This document shows positions 1-11,329 of a stretch of DNA of 64,000 nt, one piece after another. This stretch comes from Euborellia annulipes. Its lineage: Eukaryota > Arthropoda > Insecta > Dermaptera > Anisolabididae. A program made the position numbers and the translations under genes. Position 1 is the stretch's first letter, and every line of letters begins with the position of its first letter. The notes under the pieces were generated by a model, which was not told where the DNA came from, did no database searches, and saw only the letters and a program-made list of their open reading frames with translations. The DNA lies in the NCBI GenBank assembly GCA_023213315.1, contig JAKCPI010002584.1:18149-82148 (forward strand), given 5' to 3'.

Positions 1-70
1 ATTTATTTGCCTAGAATAAAATAAAAGAGTTTTAAATAAAATTTTATAAAAAATATCTCAAGTTAATTAC

Positions 71-265
71 TTGGTCGATTTGTTCTTGTAAATGTCGACA
101 TTTAGCAAGAGTTTGACGGCGACATTCGAGCCTTTCTCGGAGTAAACTGCACACTCGCTGCAACTCACTGCATTTGGGCTGGACACATTCCAAAGGGCAA
201 TAGTGCCGAGTCGAGAGCAGCTGCTGGCCAGATGAGATCAGCTCCTCAGCGCGAACAACATCGGG
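71..265 (-). CDS. MCF2L-like RhoGEF, exon 10
   Basis: 65 codons, phase 0, donor GTAATT at 70-69. It encodes AEELISSGQQLLSTRHYCPL, then ECVQPKCSELQRVCSLLRER and a basic helix ending QEQIDQ. The GxxLLxxxHYxxxxxxPKCxEL block is the conserved end of the spectrin repeat just upstream of the DH domain. Sequence below base 71 is the start of the next intron. Confidence 0.9.
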
Positions 266-778
266 CTAGAAGGCATTTTCATTTTTGATAAATAATGGCA
301 AAATATTTGTAGGGGGGTTCTTTGTATGTGACTAACTGTGACAGAGGGGGGAGGGACTTGAAAAATGGTTAAAAAAGCGTTACGTAATATGTGGACCAAC
401 CCCTAGAGTGATAATGGGACGCGAGATATCCCAGAAAAAATGATAATTGAGACCAAAACATCATAAATTTGGAATATTGGCTTCCTCTTCCTTGCACCCA
501 TCTCCTGTCATTAGTCACATCGCCAATTACAGCCACTTCGACACTCGAGTAAAATTTCAATTGTTCTTGTTATTTTTTTCTTAATTTTCCTACTCTAGGA
601 AGACGTAGAGATTAAGAATAAAGAAACTCGGAGTTGAGCGAGGCAAAATCAATTCACTGCAAGGTGCAACATTCAAGAGTTTTTAACCCCCCTACTTGCA
701 GAGACGATGGTTTTTCTGACAAATAACACGTTTAAGTAGATGATAAAAAAGAAATGTATAAATTTTAAAATCACTCAC

Positions 779-892
779 CGCACAGGTTGAGTCAAAGTTG
801 TTAAGATCTTCAATTAAAGAATCAACTCTTGCCACTGAATCACCAACTTCTGTCATATCACATGCGATTTTAAGAGCGCTATCCAATTTCCC
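779..892 (-). CDS. MCF2L-like RhoGEF, exon 9
   Basis: 38 codons, phase 0 (GKLDSALKIACDMTEVGDSV and ARVDSLIEDLNNFDSTCA). It continues the spectrin-like coiled region; GDSVARVDSLIxDL corresponds to the GNSLxHVExLLxDL helix of mammalian DBS. Donor GTGAG. Confidence 0.88.
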
Positions 893-2448
893 CTAAAAAG
901 AGTAAATAAATTGGGGGGGGGGGGCCAAGGAAGAATGTTAGGGATAAATATTTAGAAATTGTATTGCCAATTTTGTGAGGAAGTAAGAAAAATGGAATCT
1001 GACACTAATAACAAATCTTTGGAAGGATTCTCCAGTCAGAACATTAAAGTTCTAATGGATATCAATTTAAATATAAAAATCTCTACAGGATTAAGTCGTC
1101 GACTCGTGGATAGGTGTATATTTCCTACGGAAAAAATTCAAACAAGTTTTATATATAGGCCTATTGCAGTGATACAGACGTTTGTAATTTATTAGTTTAT
1201 ATGCTTTTCTTTTCGTACCCTATATATGAAATATATAGGAGAGAAAGTATTGGATCATGTAAAAATTCGATGTCGAGATTTTGATGGATATACATGTTTT
1301 GAGGTCCCCTGAGTCAAAAAAGTGGGTCCCGCAAATTGGTCTGTGTGTGTGTGTGTATGTATGTGTGTCTGTGTGTCTGTATGTGTGGAAATTTTTTTAG
1401 ATGAAGGAGTTGAGCTACCGGGTTGAAATTTTATATTTAACTTAAGTACCTTTGAAGAATCTCAAAATAAGCTTTTGAACAAAATCGGAAAAAGTACTAG
1501 TACTTTACTGATGTACTTTTCAGTTTTTTTCGATTTTCTCAAAATTCCCTCCAAGGATTTTTTTTAAAATTCAAAAATCAATTATTTTTTAGATGCTCTT
1601 TAAAATGTATATTCTCATTTTGCGTTGAAATCTTCTGAAGACCACTTTACTCTTGTTCTTCATAGGAAAGATAGAAATGGTTGATGGTAACGGAATTTAA
1701 ATCTTTTTCTTTTTATTAGATTAAAAATCAATTATTATTTAAATTCATTTTTTTTTAATTTATTTGTGTCTTTAATTGTTTCAAAGAAAACATATATGTC
1801 TCTCTCTCACTTGAAACATTATCGCTGTCTCTACTCTTTTAAATTCCCTTTCCACCTTATCTTCGATAGAAACAATGTTAATTTCCTATAGGGATTTGTA
1901 TGTTAATTTCGATTCAAAAGGGGTCCCCTTTGGAATTTTTACGATTTAAAATTTTTTTTTCAATTCTTATGAAATTTTGTATTTATTTACGATTCTATAT
2001 TGTGTATAAAATGTCCAAATATGAGATTAAAATTTTGAAAAATAAATAGTTTATTTCAAGCAGTCAACATTTAAAATGCAAGTTTGAAACTAAGGTGTAT
2101 GGGAAACTAAATATATCTCGAACAAAAATCTGGGTGAAACAGGGAATTCTCTTACGAAGGGTAAGAGAAAGTTGTGTGCTTGGCCATTTTTTGAAGGAGG
2201 GATAGAGCTGAATGTTGATATTCAAATAGGTTGCTTTGCTCATTTTTTCTACCTAGTCTATATGCTATTATTTTTATTTATCGATTACATTGTTCCTTAC
2301 TTCTCTTTAGGTTTTTAGGAATATAAATTTTAGTTGCTGTTAGACAAGCAAGTTGGCGTGGTGCAGCCTGGTCAAGTTGAATTTTAAAATAATAACGCCC
2401 GTTGTAGATAATAAATAATAAATACGAAATGTGAAGAAAGTTGCATAC
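893..2448. repeat. Intron 8 of the RhoGEF gene with an AGAGAAAGTA-type dispersed repeat (about 1228-2200)
   Basis: No exon seen. About 1228-2200 is a member of a dispersed family recognisable by GAGAGAAAGTATTGGAT, a TG-rich microsatellite (1340-1385), the string AGTACTAGTACTTTACTGA and the block ACCACTTTACTCTTG. Relatives occur near 17990-18560, 25625-26150, 38230-38770, 46220-46770 and 59220-59695, several of them as fold-back copies. No coding capacity, and its class is unknown to me. Confidence 0.6.
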
Positions 2449-2751
2449 TTGTAAATCTTTAAATTCCTGTTCAAAACGCCTCAACTCTAAGCATTGACGC
2501 AATTTAGCGGAATGTTGTTGCCAGAATTCGTCAAAGGTACGCTCCGTTTCCTCAAGTTGGACGAGAAGTCGTTCGACGGCTGTCGTATGCCCGAGAGGAT
2601 CTGTATGGGTGCCACTGCTACACTGATTGCCGTTATTTGCCTCCTCGTCAGAAGAAAGCCCTCCTGGACGACCTCGAATTGTGTCTAGGAGATTCTCGCC
2701 ATGTCTCGCTGCCTCCAGGATGTGCTCTTTGAGATCCGTGTACTCCTCACC
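2449..2751 (-). CDS. MCF2L-like RhoGEF, exon 8 (spectrin repeat)
   Basis: 101 codons, phase 0. It encodes a spectrin-like helix (HILEAARHGENLLDTIR), an acidic Ser/Asn-rich linker, and a second helix with FDEFWQQHSAKLRQCLELRR and FEQEFKDLQ. The FDxFWxxHxxKLxQCLxLRxFEQ string is a strong match to the MCF2/DBS spectrin repeat. The acidic linker (SSDEEANNGNQCSSGT) appears to be an insertion specific to this gene. Confidence 0.93.
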
Positions 2752-3550
2752 CTAATTAACAAACCATCACATAATATTACATGTAAAATCGGGTCTACAC
2801 TGTATTAAATGAATCGCTGCTTATTTATTTCAATCTCAGCTGAGAAGTTCGTTTCTTGTGTTAGGTTGAAGGATATTATAATTTAAGAAAATAACTTTAT
2901 GATTATTTTCTCATTCTATTTTGGAAAAGTTTAAAACTAAAATACAATAAATAAATAAATAATGACTTTCCAATATGAAAATTTCCTTTAACCTTCGATA
3001 ATTCTAAATGTTTGATTGAAATGCCAAGTCACAGAATAAAAGATTTTGAGTAGGCGGAACAAAAGAGATCAGATCTGAGCTGTTTTATATTCAAATATCT
3101 TATTTAATAGGGCAATAGTTGTTATAAAATAATTATAAATTACCTGTCAGGTCTAGAATTCCACATTCTATACAATTCTTACAATAATCACACTAAAACA
3201 CATAATAATGGAACTGGAATTATTTGAACTTGAAATTTTCAACCAGAATGAACTTAACCTCAAATTGGTACCTGAATGAAGACAGCAACAAGTTTTTAAT
3301 TTATTAATTTAAAAAATTTAATATAATTTTTAATTTTAAAAATACAAGTATTATCAAATAATTGTAATTTTTTATTTTATTTTAAATAAATCGTTTATAA
3401 AGAGAAAATCTATGGAAAATAAACAGAATCAATCTGGCGGCATTTTAAAATATTGTTCGAATTATGGATATCACTAAAGTCATGAAGATGGGTGGCTTGT
3501 AGCCTCCGAAACGTCGGTGGTGTATTGAGTCGAAAATTTCTTTTTTCTTT
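2752..3550. other. Intron sequence, no gene seen; hammerhead-like motif at 3482-3515
   Basis: AT-rich and without an open frame of interest. The only structured stretch is ATGAAGA, an imperfect stem, then GAAACGTC at 3482-3515, which resembles the Penelope-associated motifs elsewhere in the window. Confidence 0.5.
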
Positions 3551-3558
3551 GGACTCAT

Positions 3559-5132
3559 CAGTGGCGTAACCAGGGGGGGGCGAGGGGGGGGGGCGAGCCC
3601 CCCCCAAACCCCAGGCGCATCGAGCCCTTGGCGCCCCCCGAAACCGGCATAGGCGCCCTACGGCCTCTAAAATATAGCCCAGCGTATGTGATTTTATCAT
3701 ATTCTTTTCTACGATTGTCTTAAAAAATTGATTGTTTTCTTTTAAAATTATATTACAACTTGAATTCTACTATTTTAAATGAATTTAATTCCAAAAATAA
3801 TAAATAACGTATATAGAGGCTTTATATATTAAAAATTTTTTTTATTTTGCAATATATAAGCCTTAATTTGATGTTTTATGGCTGTGGAGATTTACTCAGG
3901 ATTCGTATAAGCCTTAATATTTAATTTTTTGAAATTCAAAACTTTTTTAAGCATGAAGGAATTGAGCAATGAGACTGAAATGTTATATTTAAGTTAAACA
4001 CCCCCCGGGACCCGTGAAAATAAGCTTTTAATCAAAATCGGCCAAAAAGTACTAGTATTTTACTGATGTAGTTTTTCAGTTTTTTCGATTTTCTCAAAAT
4101 GAAAGGGCTTTTACCATTCTTCAGGCCCGCCCGGAATTTTTTCAAACCCGCCCATTCCCGCCCGAGATTTAGTGAATGAATGAACGAATGTCTAGCAATT
4201 TTTAAATAAAATTTCATTTGCATGCCCGTCCGCCCGAACCCGTTTATTTAGACTTGCTACCCGCCCGTACCTGCCGGTAATTTTTTCATTGCCTCCAAAG
4301 CCCGCCCGGCCCGGTCCGCGGGTCGGGCGGGTAACGGGCCTACGGGCCAACCCGTACCCGTGCAGGGCTCTAATCGGGGGTTCGGATCCCAGGCAGTCTG
4401 ATGATTTTATTTAAGCCATTTGGATACCAAATGTCAAAGTCAAAGTCTTATATGGCCTAAGTTGCCGAAAAGACTGTGTGCATGTGTGTGTGAGTGTGAG
4501 TGTGAATGGGAAAGAAGTGTGTGTTAAAAAAAAAATATGGGGGGATTGACTTCCCCGAGACTTTCTCGTATATTCTTTTGGAATTACGTCTGGGTGTGTG
4601 TGTGTGTGAACACGATTGCTTAAAAACCAAAGCAGCTAGATCGATGAAATTTGGTATATGCTCCTTACACTAAAATTGTAGACTTCTATCAACTTTTGGA
4701 GTAAATACGTCACTTGGAAGTAGTACTTTACCTAATAAGTTTTTTCAAAAATTTCGAAATTTTCAATTTCTTTGTTATATTATGATAAAATACTCAATTT
4801 TAAAAAGTTTTTATTCTTTGATATTTTTCCGAAAACTGAATAGTTTTTGAAATAATCACAGAAGAAAACGACATTTTTTCGTAAAAGCAAAGAAAAATCA
4901 AAAGAAAATCATACAGGTGTCATTAAAAAACATGTAAATATAAACAAATTCATTTGTTTCACAAATTCGTTGAGGAAATTACAGGAGGCAAGAAATTTGC
5001 CTGCCTAAGGCGGGCAATTGCTCGCCGAAGGCGAGCTAGGGGGTCTAGGGGCGGAGCCCCCTGGAAAACCGGCGCCCTAGTTGAGCTTCGCCTCCCCCCC
5101 CCCCCCGCCCTCAAAGGCTGGTTACGCCGCTG
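3559..5132 (+). mobile_element. hAT-type non-autonomous element, copy 1 (CAGTGGCGTAACC TIR)
   Basis: Starts CAGTGGCGTAACCAGG and ends CTGGTTACGCCGCTG, so the ends are inverted repeats of the CAGTGGC...GCC(A/G)CTG type seen in many hAT elements. No transposase frame. Inside are a G/C-rich tract, a CCCGCCCG-rich tract (about 4120-4360), a SINE-like box B and tail (4372-4440), half of a fold-back repeat (about 4490-4930), and a GC-rich piece like a Helitron 3' end (about 4985-5090). The left flank is GGACTCAT (3551-3558) but the right flank is GTACTCTC, so this copy alone lacks a good target duplication. Confidence 0.75.
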
Positions 5133-5479
5133 GTACTCTCTCGTTAAAATGACTGGATTCGATCGTCCGAGAATTGTAGGTTTCGGTATATATTTAAAAT
5201 TTCACTTGAAGGTAAACCGAAAAAATGTTTTTCTACATTTTGGAATCTAATATATTGGCGGAAACTAATAATATCTCGACACACAAAATCTGGGGCACAT
5301 AACACAACTTTTAATTATTTAGAGAAAAGAAAGTTTTGTACTGTGCGACCAGTCACACCAGATTTGTTCTGTCTTTTTGCAAGGGATAATTCACATAAAA
5401 TAGAAATAATTTATTTTTCTTTAAAAGATAATCTTTAAAATAAATCGATTTAATTTTATTGCTTGTGTTCTATTTTTAG

Positions 5480-5657
5480 ATCATTGTTGGCGGCTCTCCC
5501 CCCCCCCCACTCCAGCGAGTGCGGCGACCGTCGCCGCCTCAGGCAGCATTCGTCAGCCAGTCTACAGGCAGGCGAGCGTCGCGACGCTGCAGCTCAAACG
5601 CCAAGGCATCATTCTCTCCTCTCTTCGATGAAATTCTCTCGAATTCATCACCAACAG
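5480..5657 (+). CDS. Candidate exon of an unrecognised plus-strand gene (a)
   Basis: 178 nt, unusually GC-rich against its surroundings, preceded by a T-rich tract plus AG and followed by GTAAAT. The frame ending in phase 1 is open throughout and contains SSNAKASFSPLFDEILSNSS. A second frame (phase 0) is also open, so the choice rests on its joining to the exon at 10688. I do not recognise the protein. It lies inside an intron of the minus-strand RhoGEF and inside the candidate composite transposon, so it could be cargo brought from elsewhere. Confidence 0.4.
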
Positions 5658-6528
5658 GTAAATATCATTCAATTATTTATTACGTTTTAATTTAATTATA
5701 AAAGCCAAGTAGAGGCGATACATACAGTTATCCTTTTATATCGCAATTTTATGTCGTTTTCTTATGAAGGTCAAAGCAAGACGTTTCAAATCTTAGGCTA
5801 GAGTTTATTAATGCCATTTATTTTCAAAAAAAAAAAAATTAAAACTTATTTTATTTCGTCTCTTTAATTAAATGTAAATAATATCAAAATTTTAATTCAT
5901 ATAACAAATTTTTTTGGAAAAGGTGAAAATTTAAATAAGAAAACCTTAAAATATTTATATTATAACTGCTGCTACTCAGCCAGATATTTTTCATAATAAT
6001 CATCATATTTATCTTAAATGTATTTCTTCCCTTGATCCGTAGAAGGCCTACAGAGGTAAAGCATTCGCTTCATGTGCTCTTGTTTGCCTCCCGTTTTAAG
6101 TGAGAAATATTTATTTCAATTGAATCGTTTATTTCAGAAAGCACCTAAGTGCGTTTTTTTCAACTTTCGGAAAACTAAAAAAAACTGTTTTGCAGCTTAA
6201 GTATAGGTCTAGTCTTCTTCAAATATTTTTTTATCAAATCATAAACATGCTATTGGGATAATCTATTTAAAAAATTATTTTTTTTCCTTTAAGTTTTTGA
6301 GTAATTAATTTTTGAAAAAATTGCACTTAGGTGGTTTCTGAAATAAACGAGTGATTTTTTAAAAATTATTATTGAAATTAAGTCAAACCATTAATTTTTA
6401 CCTGTTTTGGTATCAAAGGTAAGTAACAGACACACTTAAGTATAAAAAAGAGTGTTTTGACTATGCCTAAATCGAAAAATACAAGTAGACTACACGCTAC
6501 AGTATGTCTATATACACAGCGTATATAC

Positions 6529-6648
6529 AGAGTCGTACTGCAGTCCTTTGAGCCTAGCATTCCGAATAATGTTCCGTTTGTATTTTTCTTCGTGCACAAC
6601 ACCACGCCTACGCTTGGGAATAGGTTCATCATCTAAACTATTCGACAT
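6529..6648 (-). CDS. 5' exon of a transposon-associated protein, remnant
   Basis: ATG at 6648-6646, 40 codons to a GTATATAC donor: MSNSLDDEPIPKRRR, then HEEKYKRNIIRNARLKGLQY. The KYKRNxIRxARLKGxxY string resembles the N-terminus of a multicopy invertebrate family that I associate with DNA transposons, from memory and with limited certainty. No second exon was found inside the TIR element, so this is probably the surviving start of a deleted transposase-linked gene. Confidence 0.4.
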
Positions 6649-6824
6649 GGCTTAAGAACTATATAATGTTATATTGTATTTACATGGTTTTATATTGTAT
6701 TTATATTGTTTTGTAAAATGTTATATATTGTATATTATGGGGATGGCCTTTGGCACCCGGCTTAATAAAAAAAAAAAAAAAATAGGTGTTGGCTGTGTCT
6801 TCTACACAGCCGGTGGCTTTTTAA

Positions 6825-8149
6825 CGTGACAACGTCTTTTGCTTGACTTCAAAAAAAATTTTTTTCTCTTACCTATATTGAAATATAAAGAGAGAAAGTA
6901 TTGTTTTTTTTTTACTAGTAGCTTGTTTTCATAAATAAACATGTTCAAACATTTTCATTGAAACAATATATGACAGGTGTGGCTTTTTTTTATCCATTAA
7001 GGGCGACTTATGCTTAAAAAAATGAGGTTTTTCGAGAAAAAAACTAATTTTAGCGTTAATTACTGGGGATTTTTTTTATTTATTCTATTAGAGGTTATCT
7101 TTCTGCACCAAATGACATCTCATTTAGTCAGATCTGATTAGCCGTTCGGAATCTACAGGGGTTTAAATTTTCGAAAAACGAAATCCCGCCTAGTGCTCTC
7201 ATGCGGTAAAATGACGTCATATCAAAAAAATGAAAAAAATTACCTCTGGGCATTGGACCACTCTTTCTAAAACTATATTTAGATTTAATGTAGCATTTAT
7301 GGTCAAGTAGCTAGGCGTTACATAAATAGGGCTATTTTTCGATATTTTTTTGCCTAAAAAATGAGGTTTTTCGAGAAAAAACTAATTTTGGAGTTAATTA
7401 CTGGGGATTTTTTTATTTATTCTATTAGAGGTTTCCTTTCTGCACCAAATGACATCTCATTTAGTCTGATCTGATTAGCCGTTCGGAATCTACAGGGGTT
7501 TAAACTTTCAAATTAGAATTTACCGCAGCACGGTAAAATAAAATGGTAGGAAAAAAAATAAATGGTGAAATCTTTAGCTGAAAACTCATTCTTTCTAACC
7601 GTATATTTCCCATAATTATATCTCTTAAGACAGAGGAGTTATTAAAGCCGATAAACTTTTTCGTGCATGCCCCTCTAACCTGCCTCTATAGACACATGAT
7701 TTGTAAGACGTTGTCACGTCAAAATAGCTTTTATGGTCAAGTAGCTAGGCGTTACATAAATAGGGCTATTTTTCGATATTTTTTTGCCTAAAAATGAGGT
7801 TTTTCGAGAAAAAACTAATTTTGGAGTTAATTACTCGGGATTTTTTTATTTATTCTATTAGAGGATTTGTTTCTGCACCAAATGACATCTCATTTAGTTT
7901 GATCGGATTAGCCGTTCGGAATCTACAGGGGTTTAAACTTTCAAATTAGAATTTACCGCAGCGCGGTAAATAAAATGATAGGAAAAAAATAAATGGTGAA
8001 TTCTTTAGCTGAAAACTCATTCTTTCTAACCGTATATTCCCCATAATTATACCTCTTAAGACAGAGGAGTTATTCAAGCCGATAAACTTTTTCGTGCATG
8101 CCCCTCTAACTTGCCTCTATAGACACATGATTTGTAAGACGTTGTCACG
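6825..8149. mobile_element. CGTGACAACGTCTT TIR element, copy 1 (nested)
   Basis: Begins CGTGACAACGTCTT and ends AAGACGTTGTCACG at 8149, with a second identical-type end at 7718. The body is made of similar repeats containing AGTAGCTAGGCGTTACATAA and TTCGGAATCTACAGGGG. A hairpin GGCTGTG/CACAGCC (6791-6811) sits just outside the left end, as it does in the second copy. No coding frame. It is nested in the 6118-8581 element. Confidence 0.6.
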
Positions 8150-8815
8150 GAAAAAAAAACTATATAATGTAATAATAAACAACAAAATAACACCTAATTT
8201 TCATCGAAAACTCACGAAAACTAACTACTCAGTGTTAGGTAACCTTTGAATCAAACCACCGAGTCACAAAACTTGTGATGTCTACAGGGCACGAGTGAAA
8301 TTTACTGCAGAAAGAACCTAAGCGACGGCTGCGAGTCACAAAACACGTGATGTCTACAGGGCACGAGTGAAATTTACCGCAGATAGAACCTAAGCGACGG
8401 CGCTTGGGTTCTTTCTGAAATAAACGGATTTTTTCAAGGCTGCCAAATAGCATTGCTGATGAGGAACATTGGTTATTTCGGCACTAAAAGATGTATTTAC
8501 CTTTAAATTGTACATTAGCACCAAAAACACATTTTTTGAAATTTTGTCCCTTAGGTGCTTTCTGAAATAAACGATTCAATTAAATTGGCTTCCAATCAAA
8601 TGAAAATTATAGGGACGGGGTCGAAATGTTCTCAGATGCAAGACAAAAAAAATTATTTCTTTTAATATTTTTATTTAAACTAGCTGCATAGACAGATTTG
8701 GAGGACCTAGACTCTTTAAGCCTCAACATTTTTTTGATTATTGTTAGTACTTATAAATTTTCTTTTTTCTATAAAAACTATCTATGTATCTAGACGTGGA
8801 CGGCCCACTTAAAAT

Positions 8816-9667
8816 TTGAATCTCACACCGAAAATATTTTCGGTGGCTCTACCAAATGAAAAAATCACTACAACATTAGATCTATTTAATTCTCTAGACG
8901 AAAATATTCAATTTACGTATGAAGCCGAAAGTAATATGTCTATTGACTTTCTAGACACAAAACTCTTCAGACAGCGTGAAAAAATACTATCTAAATGGAA
9001 TAGGAAAATGGTAAAATCAGATAGAATTTTGAATTACTATTCAAACCACCCTGTGGTGCATAAAAGGAATTTAATATGGAATATGTTTACCAGAGCAGAC
9101 AAATTATCCGACCCTCAATATAAAAAACAATGTTTCGATGAAGTTAAACAATTGTTGAGAAAAAATAACTACCCGAGATATTTCATCGAAAAAATCTACA
9201 ATCAATACAACCACAAGTTATGCAAACACCAAGTTACATCAAATGAAGAGCGGCGTGCTGACGGCCAGAATAACATTGCCCCTGTCTATCGGAGTTTAAC
9301 ATATATAGCTGGTTTGTCAGAACAACTGAGAAAATTAATATACACTGCTAACAATAATATAATAATCAGTTATAAACCCTCTAACACAGTGGCCTTTATG
9401 TATAATAATAAAACACCTACCCCGCATCTTCAAAATAGCAACCTGGTTTATAAAGTGGAATGCCAGGATTGTAATCTATGTTACATCGGGATGACGCAAC
9501 AATACCTGAACAAGAGAATGTCGCAACACAAAACTAATATTAAGAACAATGAGGTCCACGTCGCCCTAGCGGCACATGCGATAGAAGAAAATCACAACTT
9601 TGACTTTGATTCAGTCAAAATATTAGGTTTTGAGAGAAACACATTTAAAAGATTGACACTGGAGTGA
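8816..9667 (+). pseudogene. Penelope-like element fragment: end of reverse transcriptase plus GIY-YIG endonuclease
   Basis: Open for about 283 codons. Residues 25-60 hold FTYEAES and SIDFLDTKL, the block that follows the catalytic YxDD region in Penelope-like reverse transcriptases; the catalytic part itself is missing, so the copy is 5'-truncated. Residues 213-250 hold YKVECQDCNLCYIGMTQQYL with a following RMSQHK, the GIY-YIG nuclease motif. No good start codon. It lies in intron 7 of the RhoGEF gene on the opposite strand. A hammerhead-like motif follows at 10188-10219. Confidence 0.85.
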
Positions 9668-10187
9668 ATTTATATTTTTAAAAATAATACCGTGAATTCG
9701 AAAAAGGACTTTAAATCCACAATATTATTATATAGAAGCATTTTGTAAACAAAATTAATTCTATTAAGGTCTCTTACGACCAATATAAAATCTGTGTATA
9801 TAAATATATTATTTTTAATCATTTAATCAAATGGATTTAGATAATTTTATTCTAAAAATAATATCCTTTTTATTATATAAATTTGTTTCTTAGAGAGCTC
9901 GTGTCAATCTAACCTTGACTCGCATAGCCTGATGGTCCTTAAAAAAATGGCAAAAAATATTTTACTCAATTGTGCCATTCGACATTCTGAGGAATTTTGT
10001 TGACACGCTTCAGGTTGTTATATATTTTTATTTTATTTATATACCTTGTATGTAACTTGTGTTTCTTAATTTTATCATTGATCTTGTTATAATTATTTGT
10101 TAATTTGTGCGCATGTGATGTAAGAAGGCTAAATTTCTTTCTTTTGACTGTTAACTCACTCGCTCCTTTCTGTTATTGATTGTAGCC

Positions 10188-10219
10188 CTGATGATGGTCG
10201 TATATCTGACCGAAACGTC
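10188..10219 (+). ncRNA. Hammerhead-like motif downstream of the Penelope fragment
   Basis: CTGATGA (10188-10194), then a short stem GGTC/GACC, then GAAACGTC (10212-10219). This is the order of the conserved hammerhead core. Penelope-like elements are known to carry small hammerhead ribozymes in their terminal repeats. I cannot confirm stems I and III, so it may be a non-cleaving relic. Confidence 0.45.
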
Positions 10220-10687
10220 GGCTTGAAGTGATTATTAAACGAAATAAACCTAGCTGCAAACGCTCTTTTCTTTCTTCCTTACTACGAAAATATTTTTTTT
10301 TTTGACCTAATAATTATTCAGATATATTTCATTTCTCTTAATATTTCAACTTCGAAGGCCAATTCAGCTGCGCTAAATAAAATTAGGATTATTAATTTTT
10401 TGTTTGTTTGTTTTTTCAAGAAATTACATTTCCATATCATTAATGAATATTATGATAAATGAATCATTGGGTGTTATATTATCAGGTACAAGCCCTCAGG
10501 AGAGGAGTTTTTTTTAAATCTTGAGGAATTGGTAATTTTTTATCTAAAAATAAAATTAATAAAGAGAATTATAGTATTTTTTGGTCCACTGGGGGGGGGG
10601 GGGGGGCATACTGATTTGCTTCTGATTCTAGAATGTTTTCAATAAAAGGAATTATTTTTTTTTTCAGATAGTCCTTGAACTTATGAG

Positions 10688-10832
10688 ACAATATTTCTCG
10701 GACTGAATCTCCAGATGCTGTATTTTACCTAAACAGGCATCATCATACAGAACGAGACTTATATAAAAAGTTGGAAAGGTTATTATTACTTTATACACGA
10801 ATGATGAAGGACATTACTCTTCGAGTCAGCTG
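10688..10832 (+). CDS. Candidate exon of an unrecognised plus-strand gene (b)
   Basis: 145 nt from the AG at 10686-10687 to a GTAATTTC donor. Joined in phase to the exon at 5480-5657 it gives DNISRTESPDAVFYLNRHHH and then a charged helix TERDLYKKLERLLLLYTRMM followed by KDITLRVS. The helix looks protein-like and amphipathic, but the family is unknown. The acceptor is weak: the pyrimidine tract ends at a competing AG (about 10667) that would lead to a stop after a few codons. Confidence 0.4.
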
Positions 10833-11015
10833 GTAATTTCTTTTCTTAAATTAATTTTCAATAAAACAAATTTCACTTTCTATTCTTCTTTTTATTATAG
10901 AAAGCATTGTTTTTTTTTTTTTTTTTTTTTTATATAAGCTGAAATAGTTTTTTAGCGAAACTATCCAAAAATGTATTACATTTTATTAATTACTGTCGTT
11001 TTTCTTTTCTTTCAG

Positions 11016-11046
11016 TTCCCGGTCTGCTTTCATGAGATTGATTTGA
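11016..11046 (+). CDS. Candidate terminal exon of the unrecognised plus-strand gene (c)
   Basis: After a good acceptor (TTTCTTTCAG) the phase-2 join from 10832 reads SRSAFMRLI and stops (TGA 11044-11046). Phase agrees with the upstream exon. Another frame of the same exon stays open to about 11140 (FPVCFHEIDLTSALPSGVTS), so the real end could differ. Confidence 0.3.
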
Positions 11047-11329
11047 CTTCTGCCCTCCCTTCGGGAGTAACAAGTGAGCCTCGCCGCTTCTGCTGCAACA
11101 CTGCAACTTCTCGAGTAGCAACTGATCTTCTCTTCTAGTCTTTCTACTGAGCTTCTCTTCTCAAGGAACTTGAAGTAAGCCCAGCGATTATATTAAAGGA
11201 GACTCAGATTTTTTACAGTTTTACTAGAGTTGAGCTCTTAAATTTTTACAGTCAAAAAAAGTCAAGTGATATTCTTTTAGAAATTGTTAATAACAGCGCT
11301 AGTTTGATGTCAAAATTAATATCGATATG

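Larger units (their letters stand above)
6118..8581. mobile_element. TIR element with AATTGAATCGTTTATTTC ends and one coding exon
   Basis: Left end AATTGAATCGTTTATTTC plus AGAAAGCACCTAAG (6118-6150) reappears inverted at 8550-8581 (CTTAGGTGCTTTCTGAAATA and then AACGATTCAATT). A third related end lies at 6328-6350. Between them are a minus-strand exon (6529-6648) of a transposon-type protein, a nested element (6825-8149) and a 72-bp tandem duplication (8261-8332 and 8333-8404). About 2.5 kb; the coding part is too small to be autonomous. Confidence 0.55.

Noticed and set aside
3410..3700. 96-codon ORF with GRLCRFRGAPRARCAWG
   Set aside because: It runs across the G-rich end of the hAT-type element; the same frame appears at 11252-11488 in the other copy.
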